From Zhengitettix transpicula (lineage: Eukaryota > Arthropoda > Insecta > Orthoptera > Tetrigidae), in contig CM073591.1 of assembly GCA_037074705.1 (NCBI GenBank), positions 91,175,532-91,239,531 of the forward strand: a stretch of DNA of 64,000 bases, given 5' to 3'. The notes under the pieces are model-generated. The model searched no databases. It saw only the letters and a list, made by a program, of their open reading frames with translations, and was not told the DNA's origin. The position numbers and the translations under genes were made by a program. Position 1 is the first letter of the stretch. Every line of letters starts with the position of its first letter. Shown here one piece after another: positions 22,360-34,698 of the stretch.

Positions 22360-23489
22360 TTCGACATTTTCAAATAATTTTACAATAAATTAATTTATAA
22401 TGCAAATAATTCTAAATAAATGGGCAATTATATAAATTATGGATATCTGTTCATTACAATACAATTAACAACTTTTATAGGCAAATTAAAATATTGTGCA
22501 CAATTTCATATATTATTATAATCATACTATATATAAAATGGTTGAATTGAAATAATAAGACAGGTTTCCAGAATGCAACATATAGTTTCTTATTTTTTGT
22601 ACATTATAAATTAATTATTACATCAACATCATGGTATTCTGGTGTGGAATTATCATGATTTCACTACGTTGAGCAGTAATTTTACGTTTTTGTAGTCTGT
22701 CATGATATACTGATATGCGAATTACTGTAAGAATAATCCTTTATAATTTGCCGAGTAGTAAATTTGGAATCAAAGTTCGCAAAGAAACCTTTTGCAAACG
22801 CGGAAAATAATCGTACTTTCATTATCACTTTTACTTCAGGACATGAATAACTGAATTAAATGAAAAGAAATCCACTCACAAAACTTAGTTCTGCGATTAC
22901 TGTTAACAACAAAACTTTATTTGACAATGTGTTTATGCTCCACTTGTGAGCTAGTAAATGACTTACTGCCAACTTTATCTTATCTCACAAGGCAGTTCCT
23001 ATATTTCAGTACCGTCCTGTTCTACAAAAATGAAACACAAACGAACACATCATATAAATTTCATGGTGAAAGTAGACCTTCAAGATGAGAATTTGACTCA
23101 ATAACGGGTTAAGAGAACCAAAAATGTTCACTACACAACTCCAGGAAGTATTCCAGAAATTAACTGTGATGAACAACAAAATGGCCTCGCAGAAGAAGAA
23201 TTGAAAAGGCTAATTGGAGATGGCATTGCCCATTCTATGTAAGTGAATTAGATGAATTATTTCAGAAACTGATCATGAAATTCAAGCACGCAGAGGCGAA
23301 GTTATTTCCTTATGCTCATCTCAACTATCTAGGTTATTTTACTTTCATAAAATTATTCCTAGTATCCTGCAATTTATAATCAGCTAAAAGTAAATTCATA
23401 TAAAAGGCAAAGATGCACAAGGCTCAAGTTTCATATATAATGTTTAATGGAAGCTTGTTGATTACCTACTCGTTCAAGCCAGTCAGAAT
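22360..23489. other. Anonymous AT-rich DNA
   Basis: No gene recognised. The open frame that continues into the LINE fragment starts at 23413, but its first 25 codons do not look like LINE protein. Confidence 0.45.
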
Positions 23490-23872
23490 GCTAACGTTTA
23501 GTATTGATAAACGATTCCTGGATATAATAAAATCACATCTATCTAGGTGTCGTCAGAATTTTTCCAGAACAGATCAGCCCACCTGTGATGTATGTGATCA
23601 AGCCCTCACCATCCAGCATATTCTATTTGAATGCCCAAAATATGAGGATATACGCAGGAGGACTTTGGCCGAGTTCTCTGGAGAAGACTTCTGCATACAC
23701 ACCACGGCAATCAAGAGCCTCCTGGAGTTCGTCTCCGACGCAAAACTGACATCCGCTATTTGAAACGTTGTTCACATATGGAAATTTTCTAACCTGCTGT
23801 AACTTAATTATGTAAATACTTTTAGAGGGCCACCAATAACCAACAGGTTGACGCGACCATAAATCAATTTAA
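23490..23872 (+). pseudogene. LINE ORF2 C-terminus and 3' UTR (family B, copy 5)
   Basis: The frame ends with RCRQNFSRTDQPTCDVC, CDQALTIQHILFECPKYE and a tail to TSAI, stop 23761-23763. The CDVC...H....C motif is complete and is diagnostic of I/Jockey-type LINE ORF2 C-termini. About 110 bases of 3' UTR follow, ending aacaggttgacgcgaccata and A-rich sequence. It is 5'-truncated, so there is no RT or endonuclease. This is the best preserved of the family B coding ends. Confidence 0.85.
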
Positions 23873-23924
23873 AAAAGACATTCAGAGTGTCTGAGGTGTT
23901 CGCAGCCATTTCTATTCTAGAAGT

Positions 23925-24082
23925 CTTCGTAGCCGAACTTCTGTGGTGAAGTGGTCAGCGTCACTGTCTCGCACCACAGTTTGAATTCCAACAAGTGCAT
24001 GGATGTTGTGTGGGTGTGTTTTCACACAATGAAAGTAAAAGCCACTAGAAGTTGGTGCGACTATAAAAAAAATACTTCGTAG
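23925..24082 (+). mobile_element. tRNA-derived SINE with LINE-like 3' tail
   Basis: Body 23933-24074, 142 bp, flanked by identical cttcgtag (23925-23932 and 24075-24082). A-box-like ggtgaagtggtcagcg at about 23954 and B-box-like gtttgaattcc at about 23982 are correctly spaced for a tRNA-type polymerase III promoter. A tRNA-unrelated middle with a gtgtgggtgtgt / acacaat segment follows, and then the 3' tail gttggtgcgactataaaaaa. That tail matches the LINE family B tails, including the one 80 bases upstream. Known biology: many tRNA SINEs borrow their partner LINE's 3' end so that its reverse transcriptase recognises them. Confidence 0.75.
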
Positions 24083-26390
24083 TTTCTCAGTCAGTATGGT
24101 TGTGGAGTTCAGGTTTCAAAGCGTTGCAGAAGTAGTGACATTTGCCAATTTGCCTTATGCCTCACATTTCACGGCGAATATTCAATTGAGAATTACATTG
24201 AAGTCCTTAACTTGTTTAATGGACCAATAAGCTATACGCGAAGCAAATTATGAGTCTTTTCGCACTGTTTAAAACACAAAGGAAACTGAAATGAGGTTGG
24301 CTCTTCAGAACTTCCAGTTCCTCTTCCGGAGTTATTATTATGTTTGTATATTGCTCGTTCCTACATAAAACCAAACAAAATAATGCGCCGTAATTTTGGC
24401 AACAACCCACAATACAATAAAATTATAATCAGCAATAGACTAGAAATGCAATTAACACGACATTTAACTCCGATTTTGTAAACTGTTCCGTCCATTTCTT
24501 TAATTGCTTTTGTAAGAAGGTCCGTAATTATTTTTTTCTTCTTTGAAAAACTGACGTCAACTACTAACACATTTTGATTTGAATTATACTAAGAAATTTA
24601 AGTCGTGTCCCGAATTTCTTATTTCTTATCGCTTGAAATTGATGTAGGGCTACGTTATCCTAAGGCAATTTATTGGAAACTTGCACACATATACTACATA
24701 TACTGCTCGCATCCTACCACAAACGACCAATAAATCTCAATCTTAATTAGAAGGTCATTTATTTTGAATGGGATTGATTAAATGAGCGAGAGTATGAATT
24801 ATGGTTGCAGACCAGACTGAACAAAAAAAAATGCCTTGCCACTAAATGGCAGAGGGGAATTTAGAGACGAGTCTTTCCCTGATTACAATATTTTATTTGG
24901 CCTTAACTATTATAATTTAATATGGTTGTTTTCAAACATTCTGTAAATACCGCTGTACATTTTTAATAGGACTATTTACGTCAGTTCTGAAAATTTCGAG
25001 ATAGTATTTTGCTCTCGCCAACTGTTGCCCAACATTTTTCTGTAACACTACATACAGTAGTTTTATTCGTTGCTTCACTATGAAGACTGTCCTTGATATG
25101 ACACCAATAAAAAACAAGGGAAATAATATAATTCATGGTTGATCATCTCTTCAAATCCACTCACCAGGAAATGTTTCTTCCAGATAACTGATGAACTATG
25201 GAACCCAGTGAAGTGGTGCTCCATATTGTAAATATTAAATAATCCAGTGTTGAAATTGTAACTAAGGTGTTATGATCAGATCCAATGTGTCTGTGACGTT
25301 CCTTTTGCTGATAAGACCACACTCAACATTCAACAAAGTTCTCTCTCTTTCGTCGTGTGTAAATAATCGTGTTTTCCTCTGATTCTCCAGATACGCTCAT
25401 TATGCATATTAACCTTGTCGCCTACATGAAAGGTTGATTCTTCTGATTAACTAATGTGATTAAAGTAATCGTTGTCGATAGCCTTTCTTTCAAGAATTTT
25501 AGTTACAAATTCAAAACGTCCCAAACAATATGCACTTTACGGAAATGAAGACTTATATGAAGACTTTTAACCAGTTGTCTGCTGTATTCTCAGTTCAGCA
25601 CGAGGAGGTTTTTTTATAATTGAGTTGAAATGAACAACGAAAGAGATCTTCACTCTAAGAAAACTGCGAGTTCTGAGTAGTGCTAGTTTATTCGAACTTT
25701 TCACTCCATTGCTTCAAGGTCTTTACGATTGGAGAAACATTATGAATGTCGAAGTACGCGTTGAGATTGCGCTTCATGAAATTTTACATTACTGTAGTCA
25801 ACGGATCTTTTGAGATAATTTTTTCTAATCAGGGAAAGTCTTTGTACTAACTTTATATTACGGCGACAATTTTTTCACCTGGAAACAGAGCCTTTTCGGA
25901 AAGCCGTCGAATAGCATTTCACCAACAGTACTTCTGTTAAGTAAAAAACTGGATTTCTGAATAATTCAAGAGTATCGGACACTAATGGTATGAGACATTA
26001 TGAAAAGAAGTAATAAATATTCCAATGAACCACCAATACATGTTTAACCACTAGCAATGAAGTTTCGTCTTAACGATATAAGACTGTCATGAAAATATCA
26101 TCAAGACCTATTTACGCAAATTCTAAATTCATCCCCAAAAATATGTTATTTCCACGTGTTGAGATTTCTTACTTTTGATGAGGAATGAATTATTGTGGTT
26201 CCTCCAGATATGTTTTTCGTTTTTCATTCCCGAAATTGTAGCATTTTGGTAAACGGGGACATCGAGAAGATTTCAGAAAAACTATTACTTATTTCAGCAA
26301 CAATGATGAGATTGTCTTCATTTCTGTTTGGACAGAAGTTTTTTTTTTTTACACTTAGGCATTCCGTTCACGTGGTCTTGTTGTATAACA
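24083..26390. other. Anonymous AT-rich DNA
   Basis: No gene, repeat or RNA recognised. Short minus-strand frames at 24216-24570 and 24932-25117 lack any domain. Confidence 0.5.
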
Positions 26391-26672
26391 TTCCTTCATT
26401 CTTAAAATGAAAAAATTTACATCGTATTGACAATTAATAATAAATAAGATAGCCAAATACGACCAAATAAGTGATCATTTAAATACCCTACAACGCTTCT
26501 GGAAGCCTTGTTCCTTTCTTCAGGTGCTAAGAAGAGCCTAGAGCGACACAACTGCACTCGTCAGGTGACAAAACTCAAAAGCCTTTGCTTTTGCTATTCA
26601 GGAACTTATATCACTTCTTTTGTCTGTATTTGGCCGTCTTTATTATTATTAGTATTATTGTTCCTTCATTCT
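26391..26672. mobile_element. Penelope-derived foldback unit C6 with perfect 12-bp duplication
   Basis: Body 26403-26660, 258 bp, flanked by identical ttccttcattct (26391-26402 and 26661-26672). The left arm (minus) carries aataagatagccaaatacga and the hammerhead-like motif. The centre (minus) carries gagcctagagcgacacaact. The right arm (plus) reads ttatatcacttcttttgtct and gtatttggccgtctttatta. The right motif has been deleted. The frame at 26508-26702 is an artefact of this unit. Confidence 0.8.
26485..26527 (-). ncRNA. Hammerhead-like motif in C6
   Basis: CTGAAGA box intact (26517-26523), helix II GGAA/TTCC, GAAGC for GAAAC, then gttgtaggg. The upstream gcac pairs only partly with gtag. 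Confidence 0.5.
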
Positions 26673-27416
26673 ATTTGCGATGAAGACAATCGAAAGAAAT
26701 AAACTCCTGTGTTGTCGCAAAGTATCTCTCCTGTAATACATTGAAAACATAAGAATAGTGACCAAGAGAATTGCAGTGATTTATTTAATATATAATTATA
26801 TAATTTATTTATTATATAATTATTTAATTGTGACAGTTTAAGTCTTAATTCAGTTGATTTGAGATGTGTAAATTGGGTCAATCGTTGAAAGACTGTATGA
26901 AGCTTGTTCGTCTGTTCTTAATTATCAACAAAATACGGTGAATTGATGTTGTTAAATGGTCGATTAATTCCAATGTTATATTCTGATTCCTGTATTTTGA
27001 TTGCAGAATCAAACCACACTTTTATGCAATAATGGAATGAAAACGTATTTGTCAGATTACGTTCTCTTGTGTTTTACTGTAAGTAAAGTATGTGAGAAGC
27101 GCGACTGATTGACGAACATGAAACAGCCTTTAACGTTGGAAGATCACAGACACATATTTGTGTGATTGTAATCAGTCAACATGATTTATGTTCCGCATCG
27201 CGCGGACGAATTCCAAAAAGTGTTTTCGATACTTCATCCTTATCCGACGTTAAACAAGACGATCTTCATTTGCTGAACTCAGAACAATATTTAAAATTAA
27301 ATAAATTAGACGAACTCTAAAGTTTCACGGAAACCACTAGCTGATTATGTCTATTTTCCCTGGATTGTTAGTTAATCAGTTACGTTGGTTTCCCTGCGTA
27401 ATTGTAGGAAGTCGTT
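26673..27416. other. Anonymous AT-rich DNA
   Basis: No gene recognised; contains an AT-only stretch with self-complementary tataattatataatttattt blocks near 26790-26825. Confidence 0.5.
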
Positions 27417-27503
27417 TTATTCAGGGTCGCCAACGTTAGGTGTTTTCAACACGGTATGGTGCCTGAATGTTGCCTGTTTATCGGGTTTAGGAAGGTCATG
27501 GCA
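27417..27503 (+). repeat. Dispersed repeat G, copy 1
   Basis: GC-richer block containing tcagggtcgccaacgttagg and gggtttaggaaggtcatggc. The same order of words recurs at 38272-38368 (tcagggtcacaaacgtcatc, gagtttaggaaagtcaatgg). Nature unknown; too short and diverged to name. Confidence 0.5.
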
Positions 27504-27821
27504 GGTTCTAGAAACCATTACTTCGCTCCACTTCTTAATTAAGAAAGCACTCAACTGTCATGAAAAAACAAAACAGCCACCATTCATTTTTGGAAAAAAA
27601 AAAGAATTAATTATAAAAAAATTTTAATCTTGTCTTAAGACCAGTCTTAGATTCGTCTGTAGTTTTAAAAAAGCAAGACTTAAAATTTCAACAACATTAA
27701 TTTGTAACACGTGGAAACCCGTATATTCAGCTTGGACCTAATACTGAAAAGAAAAATTCAGATTAAAAAAAACAGCAAGAAAAAAATTCATGTCATAAAT
27801 TTAAAACATAAATGAAAGTAT
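27504..27821. other. Anonymous AT-rich DNA
   Basis: Nothing recognised. Confidence 0.5.
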
Positions 27822-28789
27822 ATATTGTAATATACATAAATTAGTGGACTTTTAAATGAATGAAAGATTATAAACTTTAACAAACAATAAATATATTTTC
27901 AATACTTTAAAACAATTACACAATTTAAAAATATCTCAGGGTCTCTACTGGGTTTGATAATGGCGAAGCATTTTATTTATCAACTTAAACACAAATTACA
28001 ATTTAAAAGAGAAAAGATTTACTCGTCAATTAACTAGGACGAAATTTACTTGTCAGCGAAGTTAAACTAAAAAGATGGATTCTAATTTACAATTTTTTTT
28101 ATCAATAAGAAGAGAACGAACTCTGACGTCTATCTTTTAATCAGGTTTACATAATTATTTGTTTTATATTGTTACTCACGGCAGCATTCCAGGATACCTT
28201 GTAATTGACGAAACACTATGGCGGGGTTTTGCACTGCTTCTAAAAACTCACAGATTCTAAATTTAATATTTTTAGATAAAAAATCAGGAACCAGGATGAT
28301 CCTCCCTTTCGTATCTCCCTCGGTTGACTTCTGCTAATTCTGCCCGTCTATGTTCGCAAGACAGTTTGTGCTTAGCAGGTTTCGTAGTTCTGCTCAAGTA
28401 AATATTTCGTCTTGAGCAAAATGTTCATGGACCAATCAACTCTGTTGGTTGGTAATTCTCGATATTTCTCTGCAAATTTCCTTTAAATATTTGAAATTGA
28501 TTGTCTATTTCAACTCGACCAATTTCTGTCGTGTCTGACTGCCCACTGCTTCTACTTAACTTTACTTTTTAAAAGAATATGTCGTCTATTTTAATACGAC
28601 CTGCACTTGACCAAACCTTCCAGCCAACTGAACTACCGTCTCACAATTTTGAGCGCGCATACCTCTTCCGACAAAGGAAACCGTGCTTGGCTACATTGTT
28701 GCTATGTTCTGTACCGCCGCCACCAAGGATTTCTCTAACAATTTAGATTTAAAAATTTACAATGTCTTAATTAATTGGCATTACAATAT
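27822..28789 (-). mobile_element. LTR relic E2 (solo LTR) with ATAT duplication
   Basis: Body 27826-28785, 960 bp, from tgtaatatacataaattagt to taattggcattaca, flanked by ATAT on both sides (27822-27825, 28786-28789). TG...CA ends and a 4-bp ATAT target are typical of gypsy-superfamily LTRs of the 17.6/297 type. Landmarks shared with E3 and E4: cagggtctctactgggtttg, gattgacttct-like block near 28330, ttgagcgcgcatac near 28650, and aatgtcttaattaattggca. No internal region or second LTR is present. Confidence 0.8.
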
Positions 28790-29589
28790 CTAAGAATCTC
28801 AGTGAACTAATATAAAATGTAAATGAAAAATATTTCGTTAGATAAATCAAGTATTTTTTGTAATCACAAAAGCTTAAGAAAAATAGTTTCTGGAGCCTTA
28901 GAAACTAGTCAAAATATATTATTCTAATATTTTTGGAATGTTGACACAAGGAAACCTATGTAAGGATCTTGTAAAAGTTTGTTTCTTCAGACATTCATCC
29001 GTAGAGGGGGAGAAAATTAAAAGTTTCATCATGTGATAGTGAAAACGATTTTCTGTTAGAAAAGTTATTTAGAGACATTTTCACACTGTATTTATTGCAC
29101 AGCAGTGAAAGCTCATCCGCCCAAGTACCCCGTGGAGAGAGTTCGGCTTCCCCCCCCCCTCTCCTACCTCTCATCACGGCGCTCGAACACCTCAACATAC
29201 AAACAGTCGCAGCTTTCCAGAAGAAAATGAAACTGAAGGAGATTTGGGGGACGATAGTGTCACTTGCCGTATTCTTAGGCTACTTTACTGTCAGAGAAAA
29301 CCTCAACTAAACACACAAGTTTCTCCGTGTGCGATTATTTACAGATATGACTGTGGAGTGACTTCCCGAAGTGGATCGCGTTAATTGAAAATGCTTTCGG
29401 TAACTGAATCAGATTCGTCAATGGAAAGACTGATATCAACAACTAGTCCAACCAACTTGGTCGGTCATGCAATGAATTGAATAGTTTTCCTTTCAAATGT
29501 CTTTCAGTTGCTTTTAAAACAAATTCAATTTTTTAATGAAACTAAAATTGATGAATATCCATTTAATGAGGACCTATGGGAGCTGTTAG
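28790..29589. other. Anonymous DNA with a GC-richer patch
   Basis: 29095-29310 holds a 71-codon plus-strand frame (ending KLKEIWGTIVSLAVFLGYFT, VRENLN) over a C10 run (29151-29160). An overlapping minus-strand frame covers the same patch. Neither is recognised. Confidence 0.4.
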
Positions 29590-30010
29590 CTCTCGCAGGC
29601 AGAACCTTTTAGGAGAGACGTAGAGGGCTACGGTTGGGGGCGCCTTCTTATCTCTCTGCTTTTTAACTATTCCTATTGGAATAATCGGCCAGCTGCCTCC
29701 TAAATTGGTCGAGGCAACGTAGAAGGGAATGCTGCGTCCCCACAGCAAACCCTCTTTCGCCATCGGAAGGGCGTGGGACCGCTATCTACTGCCCAACCAA
29801 CCTGATGCAGGTTTTGTAGGGGTTGTCCTTCATCACTTTTAGGCAAATGCCGGGTAGGATCCTTAAACTACAGCCCGGGGGCCCTAGTAACCCTTGGCTA
29901 CCTTCTATTCCTCTTGTGCACCCCCCCCCCTTTCAAATCTCTTCCTATGCTATTAAAGGGGAGTTGCCACCACGTAGATTACCCTCATGTAGCCTGTTAC
30001 TCTAAACAAA
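29590..30010 (+). mobile_element. Family A retroposon, copy 5, internally deleted
   Basis: The 5' segment (gctctcgcaggcagaacctt, gagggctacggttgggggcg) jumps directly to attcctattggaataatcgg, so about 100 bases of the consensus are missing (the region around ccgaggcacctcgg). The rest follows the family to gcctgttactctaaacaaaa. Includes a C10 run near 29921. Confidence 0.82.
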
Positions 30011-31096
30011 AGGATGAACAGTACATATTGAACAATATATCAGAAAATACTACATTATATACTCACAGGTCATAAAAACGAACGCAGTACGAAATACAAT
30101 TAATTAAAATAATTTTCACCCCCCATCCCACAGACGAGGATTGAAACTTGGCATACGTAACAGTAATGAATCAGTAACGCAGATCCACGGAGTAGGATAT
30201 CTAAAATGGAATTATGTATCTGTATTCTGTCCATTTCTCTTTTGATATACGTACGTCAGTCAATAGGGAGCTTTTCAGTAGTTTTGGTCCAGCGGTCCAA
30301 TGTGTTTTCAGAATGAAAGAATTCAGCGGGAGACTCCAGATGAAGTGAAGTGTTTGATAGCCTGAATTTGTAAAGATCGTATTGATAATGGTAACTATGT
30401 TCGTTAAGTTTTAAAAATGTCTTTCCGTTCCTGGATTAGGTCATCAGTAACAATTGAAAATTGTAAAAATCTGTACAACTGATCGACGGATCGTGAGTGG
30501 CATGCAGATAAGCTTTCCCGAAGAAGCGCGAGTGTCAATCAAGTGCAATAAAAAAGTCCGTAGCGTCACGCTAACTACATCACGAAGAAATCAGAAAGTA
30601 AACTAAAATGACTTAAGAAATGTGTTCGTAAATAAAGCTAATTCGCGGCTTAATGATTGTGAGTAATATGGTTTACTATTTGCGCTTTAGAACTCGACTG
30701 TAGTTCTGTTTGTCGATGAAACTCAACTTACTATTGAGTTGAAGATTCTGCTTCGAAAGCGTCGTTTTTCCGCGCTTGGTCACGTGAAACCCGATGTCGC
30801 CGCGGGGCACCGCTATGGTCATTCATAAATGAAAAGTAACGTAAAAATATTACTACGGTTGAGCATACAAGAAGACAAAGTAAAATCTTATACTACTATT
30901 CCGCGTGCATGAACCCAGGTCTCTGCTAAAATATCGCATTCTCCATAACCTCGGCATACTCTACAGAATTATATATTACTTCCCCCTGGTGCAGGAAACC
31001 CCGACAATTTAATCCGGAGGCAAAATTTTTTTTATTCCATAATTTTGGAATATGATTGTAGAAATTAAATTAACATACTTCTATGGCGAAGAAACC
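30011..31096. other. Anonymous DNA
   Basis: No gene recognised. A minus-strand tRNA-like fragment (gacctgggttcatgcacg, B-box-like) lies near 30902-30922 and could be a decayed SINE head; no A box can be fixed. Confidence 0.4.
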
Positions 31097-31316
31097 TTTT
31101 TTTAGTAACAGGCTACATGATCTACGTGGTGGCAACTTTCCTTTAACAGCAGGGATTTAATAGAAGGGATTTGAAAGGGGGGATGCGGAAGGGTAGAGGA
31201 AGGTAGCCATGGGTTAACTAGAGCCCCCGAACGGTAGTTTAAGGATCCTACCTGGCATTTGCCTAAAAGTGATAAAATACAAACCCTAGAAATCCTGCAT
31301 CAGGTTGATCGGGTAG
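31097..31316 (-). mobile_element. Family A retroposon, copy 6, 5'-truncated
   Basis: The 3' 220 bp of the family on the minus strand: poly-T at 31097-31103, taacaggctacatgatctac, ggggggatgcggaagggtag, tttaaggatcctacctggca, ending at cctgcatcaggttgatcggg. Confidence 0.85.
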
Positions 31317-31834
31317 TAACAGGCACGACATAATATGTATGCATTAGTAATCTTCCAACTGTTAGTTGCCATTGTTCCTTGCACGATATTCGGGAGTGGT
31401 TAGATGCTAAGGGTCCATGAGCAGACAGACTATCATAATGCCCCAATCAGTTCTAAGTACTTGGCATCTAGCCACTGGACTGACTCGGTGAAACGTTCCT
31501 TCAGCACGTATATCATATCAATGATAGAAATGCTATGAATACGGATATATAATTGCAGTTTTGATATCGTACGTTATAACACTGCATTTTAATTATTATG
31601 CACGCCATTTTCAGTTCGTATCACTCTGTGGGCCTGCGTTATTGCTAAATTGGCGTTACGTTCTGGCAGAGTATGAGACATACATTTTATATATTGATAT
31701 CATAAGGTTGCACACATCGTCGGCTTAATACCCCCACTACGAGTTTAACGGCATACCGTATATAAATAGAGTTTGTGATTTGTATATTTAAATTTTATAT
31801 TTCAACCTATAATATATATAATAATAAGAAAAAT
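31317..31834. other. Anonymous DNA
   Basis: Nothing recognised. Confidence 0.5.
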
Positions 31835-32135
31835 GCCAGGCTGCCCTGACGATCCAGCATATCCTCTACGACTGCACAAAGTACGACAGGACTAGAAGAG
31901 CCACAATTCAGAATACACGAGAAAGGATGTATGTACCTCAGCAGCGGAAATAAATAACCTGGTAAAGTTTAGTAAGGAAACCGGTACTCAAAATCTAATC
32001 TATATAGACAATGAATCTGTGACTAAGAATAAAAAGTATAGGTAATATGAATTAATTGTAATAACTTCGTGTACTAGGTATGGAAAGTCGACAATGACTT
32101 TTATGTTGACGCGACCATAAACAATAATTTTTTTT
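31835..32135 (+). pseudogene. LINE ORF2 C-terminal end and 3' UTR (family B, copy 6)
   Basis: Close relative of the copy at 12.2 kb: atgccaggctgccctgacga, tatgtacctcagcagcggaa, ctaggtatggaaagtcgaca, then tatgttgacgcgaccataaa and an A-rich tail. Translation shows CQAALTIQHILYDC, with the conserved His and final Cys, and no open frame further upstream. The 5' truncation point is almost the same as in the 12.2-kb copy. Confidence 0.8.
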
Positions 32136-32139
32136 AAAA

Positions 32140-32300
32140 AAAGAAAGCCAATTTAGGCAAAATAAGTGATAATATGGGATCTGGGATCCCAGAAACGTTG
32201 TGTGGTATTTATATTATCATTTATTTTGTTTGTATTTGGCTATCTTTCTTATTATTAAGTTTCAATCAGTCGTAAATTTTTTCATTTTATAGAAGATGAT
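32140..32300 (+). mobile_element. Penelope-derived foldback unit C7
   Basis: Left arm (minus, aagaaagccaatttaggcaa, ataagtgataatat) joins a right arm (plus) at gggatctgggatcccagaaa, cgttgtgtggtatttatatt, gtatttggctatctttctta, and the outer end tcagtcgtaaattttttcat. Most of the motif's 5' half is deleted. It starts directly after the LINE tail. Confidence 0.65.
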
Positions 32301-34314
32301 TTTATGCGAAAGCTCTTTCGACAATTAAATTCGTTAAATAAACCCTTGAAGAAAATAAAAGTGTAAAATTTGTGACGGATTTAAACCTGGGATTTGGATT
32401 GAATAAATATAAATTAATTCAAATCAGTCAAATTTAAAAATATTTTTTTAAATATTAAAAGAAAGAAAATTTTCCTTTAACTGTTTGCAACTTTTGCTGT
32501 TTAGTGACCTTTTAATTTCCTCTATGTAGCGGAAGCTACAATCAAAGCTACATGTGTAAATGACAGATAATTGATTGCTTAATTATTTGGACAAACTTGT
32601 GACGTAAAAATTTGTAATAAGAGAGAACAAAAAAAAGTTTCGTTCATGTGGTTGGAGACGAGTATATTATTGTTAAGCTAACTCTGCTTTTATCTTTATG
32701 TCATTGCTTCTATTTACTTATCATTACCCGTGAAGTTCTTCTATGATGGATGACTAGCGTTCTGTTTGTAATCCAGGCCAGACTAAGATTAGAAACTTCA
32801 ATTCTAAGCTACCACTTGTATGTAATGCATAGGCCTACATATTTTTTATTTTAGCAAAACATTTTTTCCTCTACGGTATTCTGTATTTTTAGAAATGTAT
32901 TTATTAGAACAATCTTCTTGGCTTATTATGATAGTTTTCTCTACATTTCTCTTATATTATTTTCCTCAATCGCAAACCTGGATTAAGGAACCTCCCGAAC
33001 GTACTCCAAATATACTACGAATGCCAAGTGAATTTGTGGTTAATTGACATTCATTCTCAGTTACTTCAGATAAGTATTTCAAACCTTTAAAATAAAGTTT
33101 CCCCGTTTCCCAGAAATGAGTTATCTTCCAGAAAAACCTGTCTCACTTCGACGAGACTCACTGAATGACGAATACACGGAAAACGTGCGCTTTGTAATTG
33201 TACACGAACGAACCGGTTTGAAAAGAGAGAAAACTCAATCTAAAATTTCAAAGTGCCTTTGAAAAGTCATCGTGCATTTGAAGTCAGCTGAACAATATTA
33301 AACAAGAATTCATTCGTAGATACTCGAAGAACGTTGTGTGTTAGGAAGTACTTGCTACGTAAAATAATATGATTTCCCCATAAGTCGAACAAATTTCATA
33401 ACATTTGGAGAACAGTATCAAGTTCTGTTATGGTAAAAACTACATCGCTATGTATTCGGAGAGTGTAAAAATTATACGTTAATTTCAGTACACGTATTTG
33501 TCAAGGATCATAAATTTAATATGACTAGTTTTTAAATTTTGGATTTGTGTATTGTAAAACCACGATGGTTTTTAAGTAGCCTCAAACAAGTAATTATTTT
33601 AATAATTTAATAACTCGGGAAATCTTCATCGAACGTATTTCACGATTAATATTTCTTCACAATTTTCAACTCATGAATTAATCGTGGAACGGAAACCCAT
33701 GTTTGAAATTTTATAACATAATTATAATTACCAGTACGACATTTTCGAATTCAAGCTGTCAACACTACACATTTTTAGTCCACTGCTAAATTCGCTTTCT
33801 GCAAGCATACTAGAAACAATGCTATTTTTTGACAAATTGAAAGTATGTAAATGGATTAAAAAAAATAACAGATAATTTTGATAAAAAAAATTATTGTTGA
33901 CCAAATATAATTTTTTATAATAAAAATGATTTTTAAATAATTATAATTTTCTGGATGAATTTCGCTAAATTATCGGCCAAATGCTCCTTGGTTTCTAAAT
34001 TGAAAATTATTAGTAATGGATTCATAAATTATTTATTGAGACTGATTCAAAACCTGTGGGGATTAATAATAATAAATGTTGAGATTTTTACACTATAATT
34101 CAGCAGTATTTCCCTGTTCTTGTGTTACGTTTATGAATTATATATAACTGAAGCTTTCCTTGAGCTTAGTCCGATTTGTAGTTAATAAAATGATTACAAC
34201 GATGACGTTTTTTATCCGACCAACTACTTTATACTATTTTAAGAAAAAACTGACATTGAATACCTATAGATTTAAGTTTTCATATTTTTGATACAGAATA
34301 ATTAATATAATTTA
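32301..34314. other. Anonymous AT-rich DNA
   Basis: No gene, repeat or RNA recognised; several long A/T runs at 33840-34060. Confidence 0.55.
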
Positions 34315-34698
34315 TTGATAGTATTTAACATTGCTACAGGTTTTTCTACCTGCACTACAACAGAATTATTTCGTCGTTATAAAATTCCAACTGCAGTTCA
34401 CGCAATGAACCACGAGCGTACACTTTCCGACGATAATTTCTGGAGAAAACCACGAGGTCTACATTTTAAGGAGTGTATTGTTATTCCTTGTGCCCTCGTT
34501 CCCACTTGTCGCGACTGTGAAAGCTATGACGGAACACCATGTCATGTTCCAGGAGCACTTTCAAAACCTATGCAAGACCTCCGGATATTTTGTCAGTCGA
34601 TAAGTGTGTATCTCTTCTTTAAAGTGACACATTTTCGTTGTGCAATTGATTCCAGTGTTAGAGTACGATTCATATATTTAATTTATTTTCAAAGATAA
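34315..34698 (+). CDS. Unrecognised 127-codon open frame in a GC-richer island
   Basis: 34335-34600 is distinctly richer in GC than the surrounding DNA. The frame holds SDDNFWRKPRGLHFKECI and a cysteine cluster (CALVPTCRDCESYDGTPC). The ATG region and C-terminus are AT-driven and probably not coding. I do not recognise a family on either strand. It may be a decayed mobile-element fragment or an exon. Confidence 0.2.
   Translation: MIVFNIATGFSTCTTTELFRRYKIPTAVHAMNHERTLSDDNFWRKPRGLHFKECIVIPCALVPTCRDCESYDGTPCHVPGALSKPMQDLRIFCQSISVYLFFKVTHFRCAIDSSVRVRFIYLIYFQR

Noticed and set aside
30895..30970. Possible tRNA or SINE head on the minus strand
   Set aside because: B-box-like word only; arms do not fold and no tail is seen.
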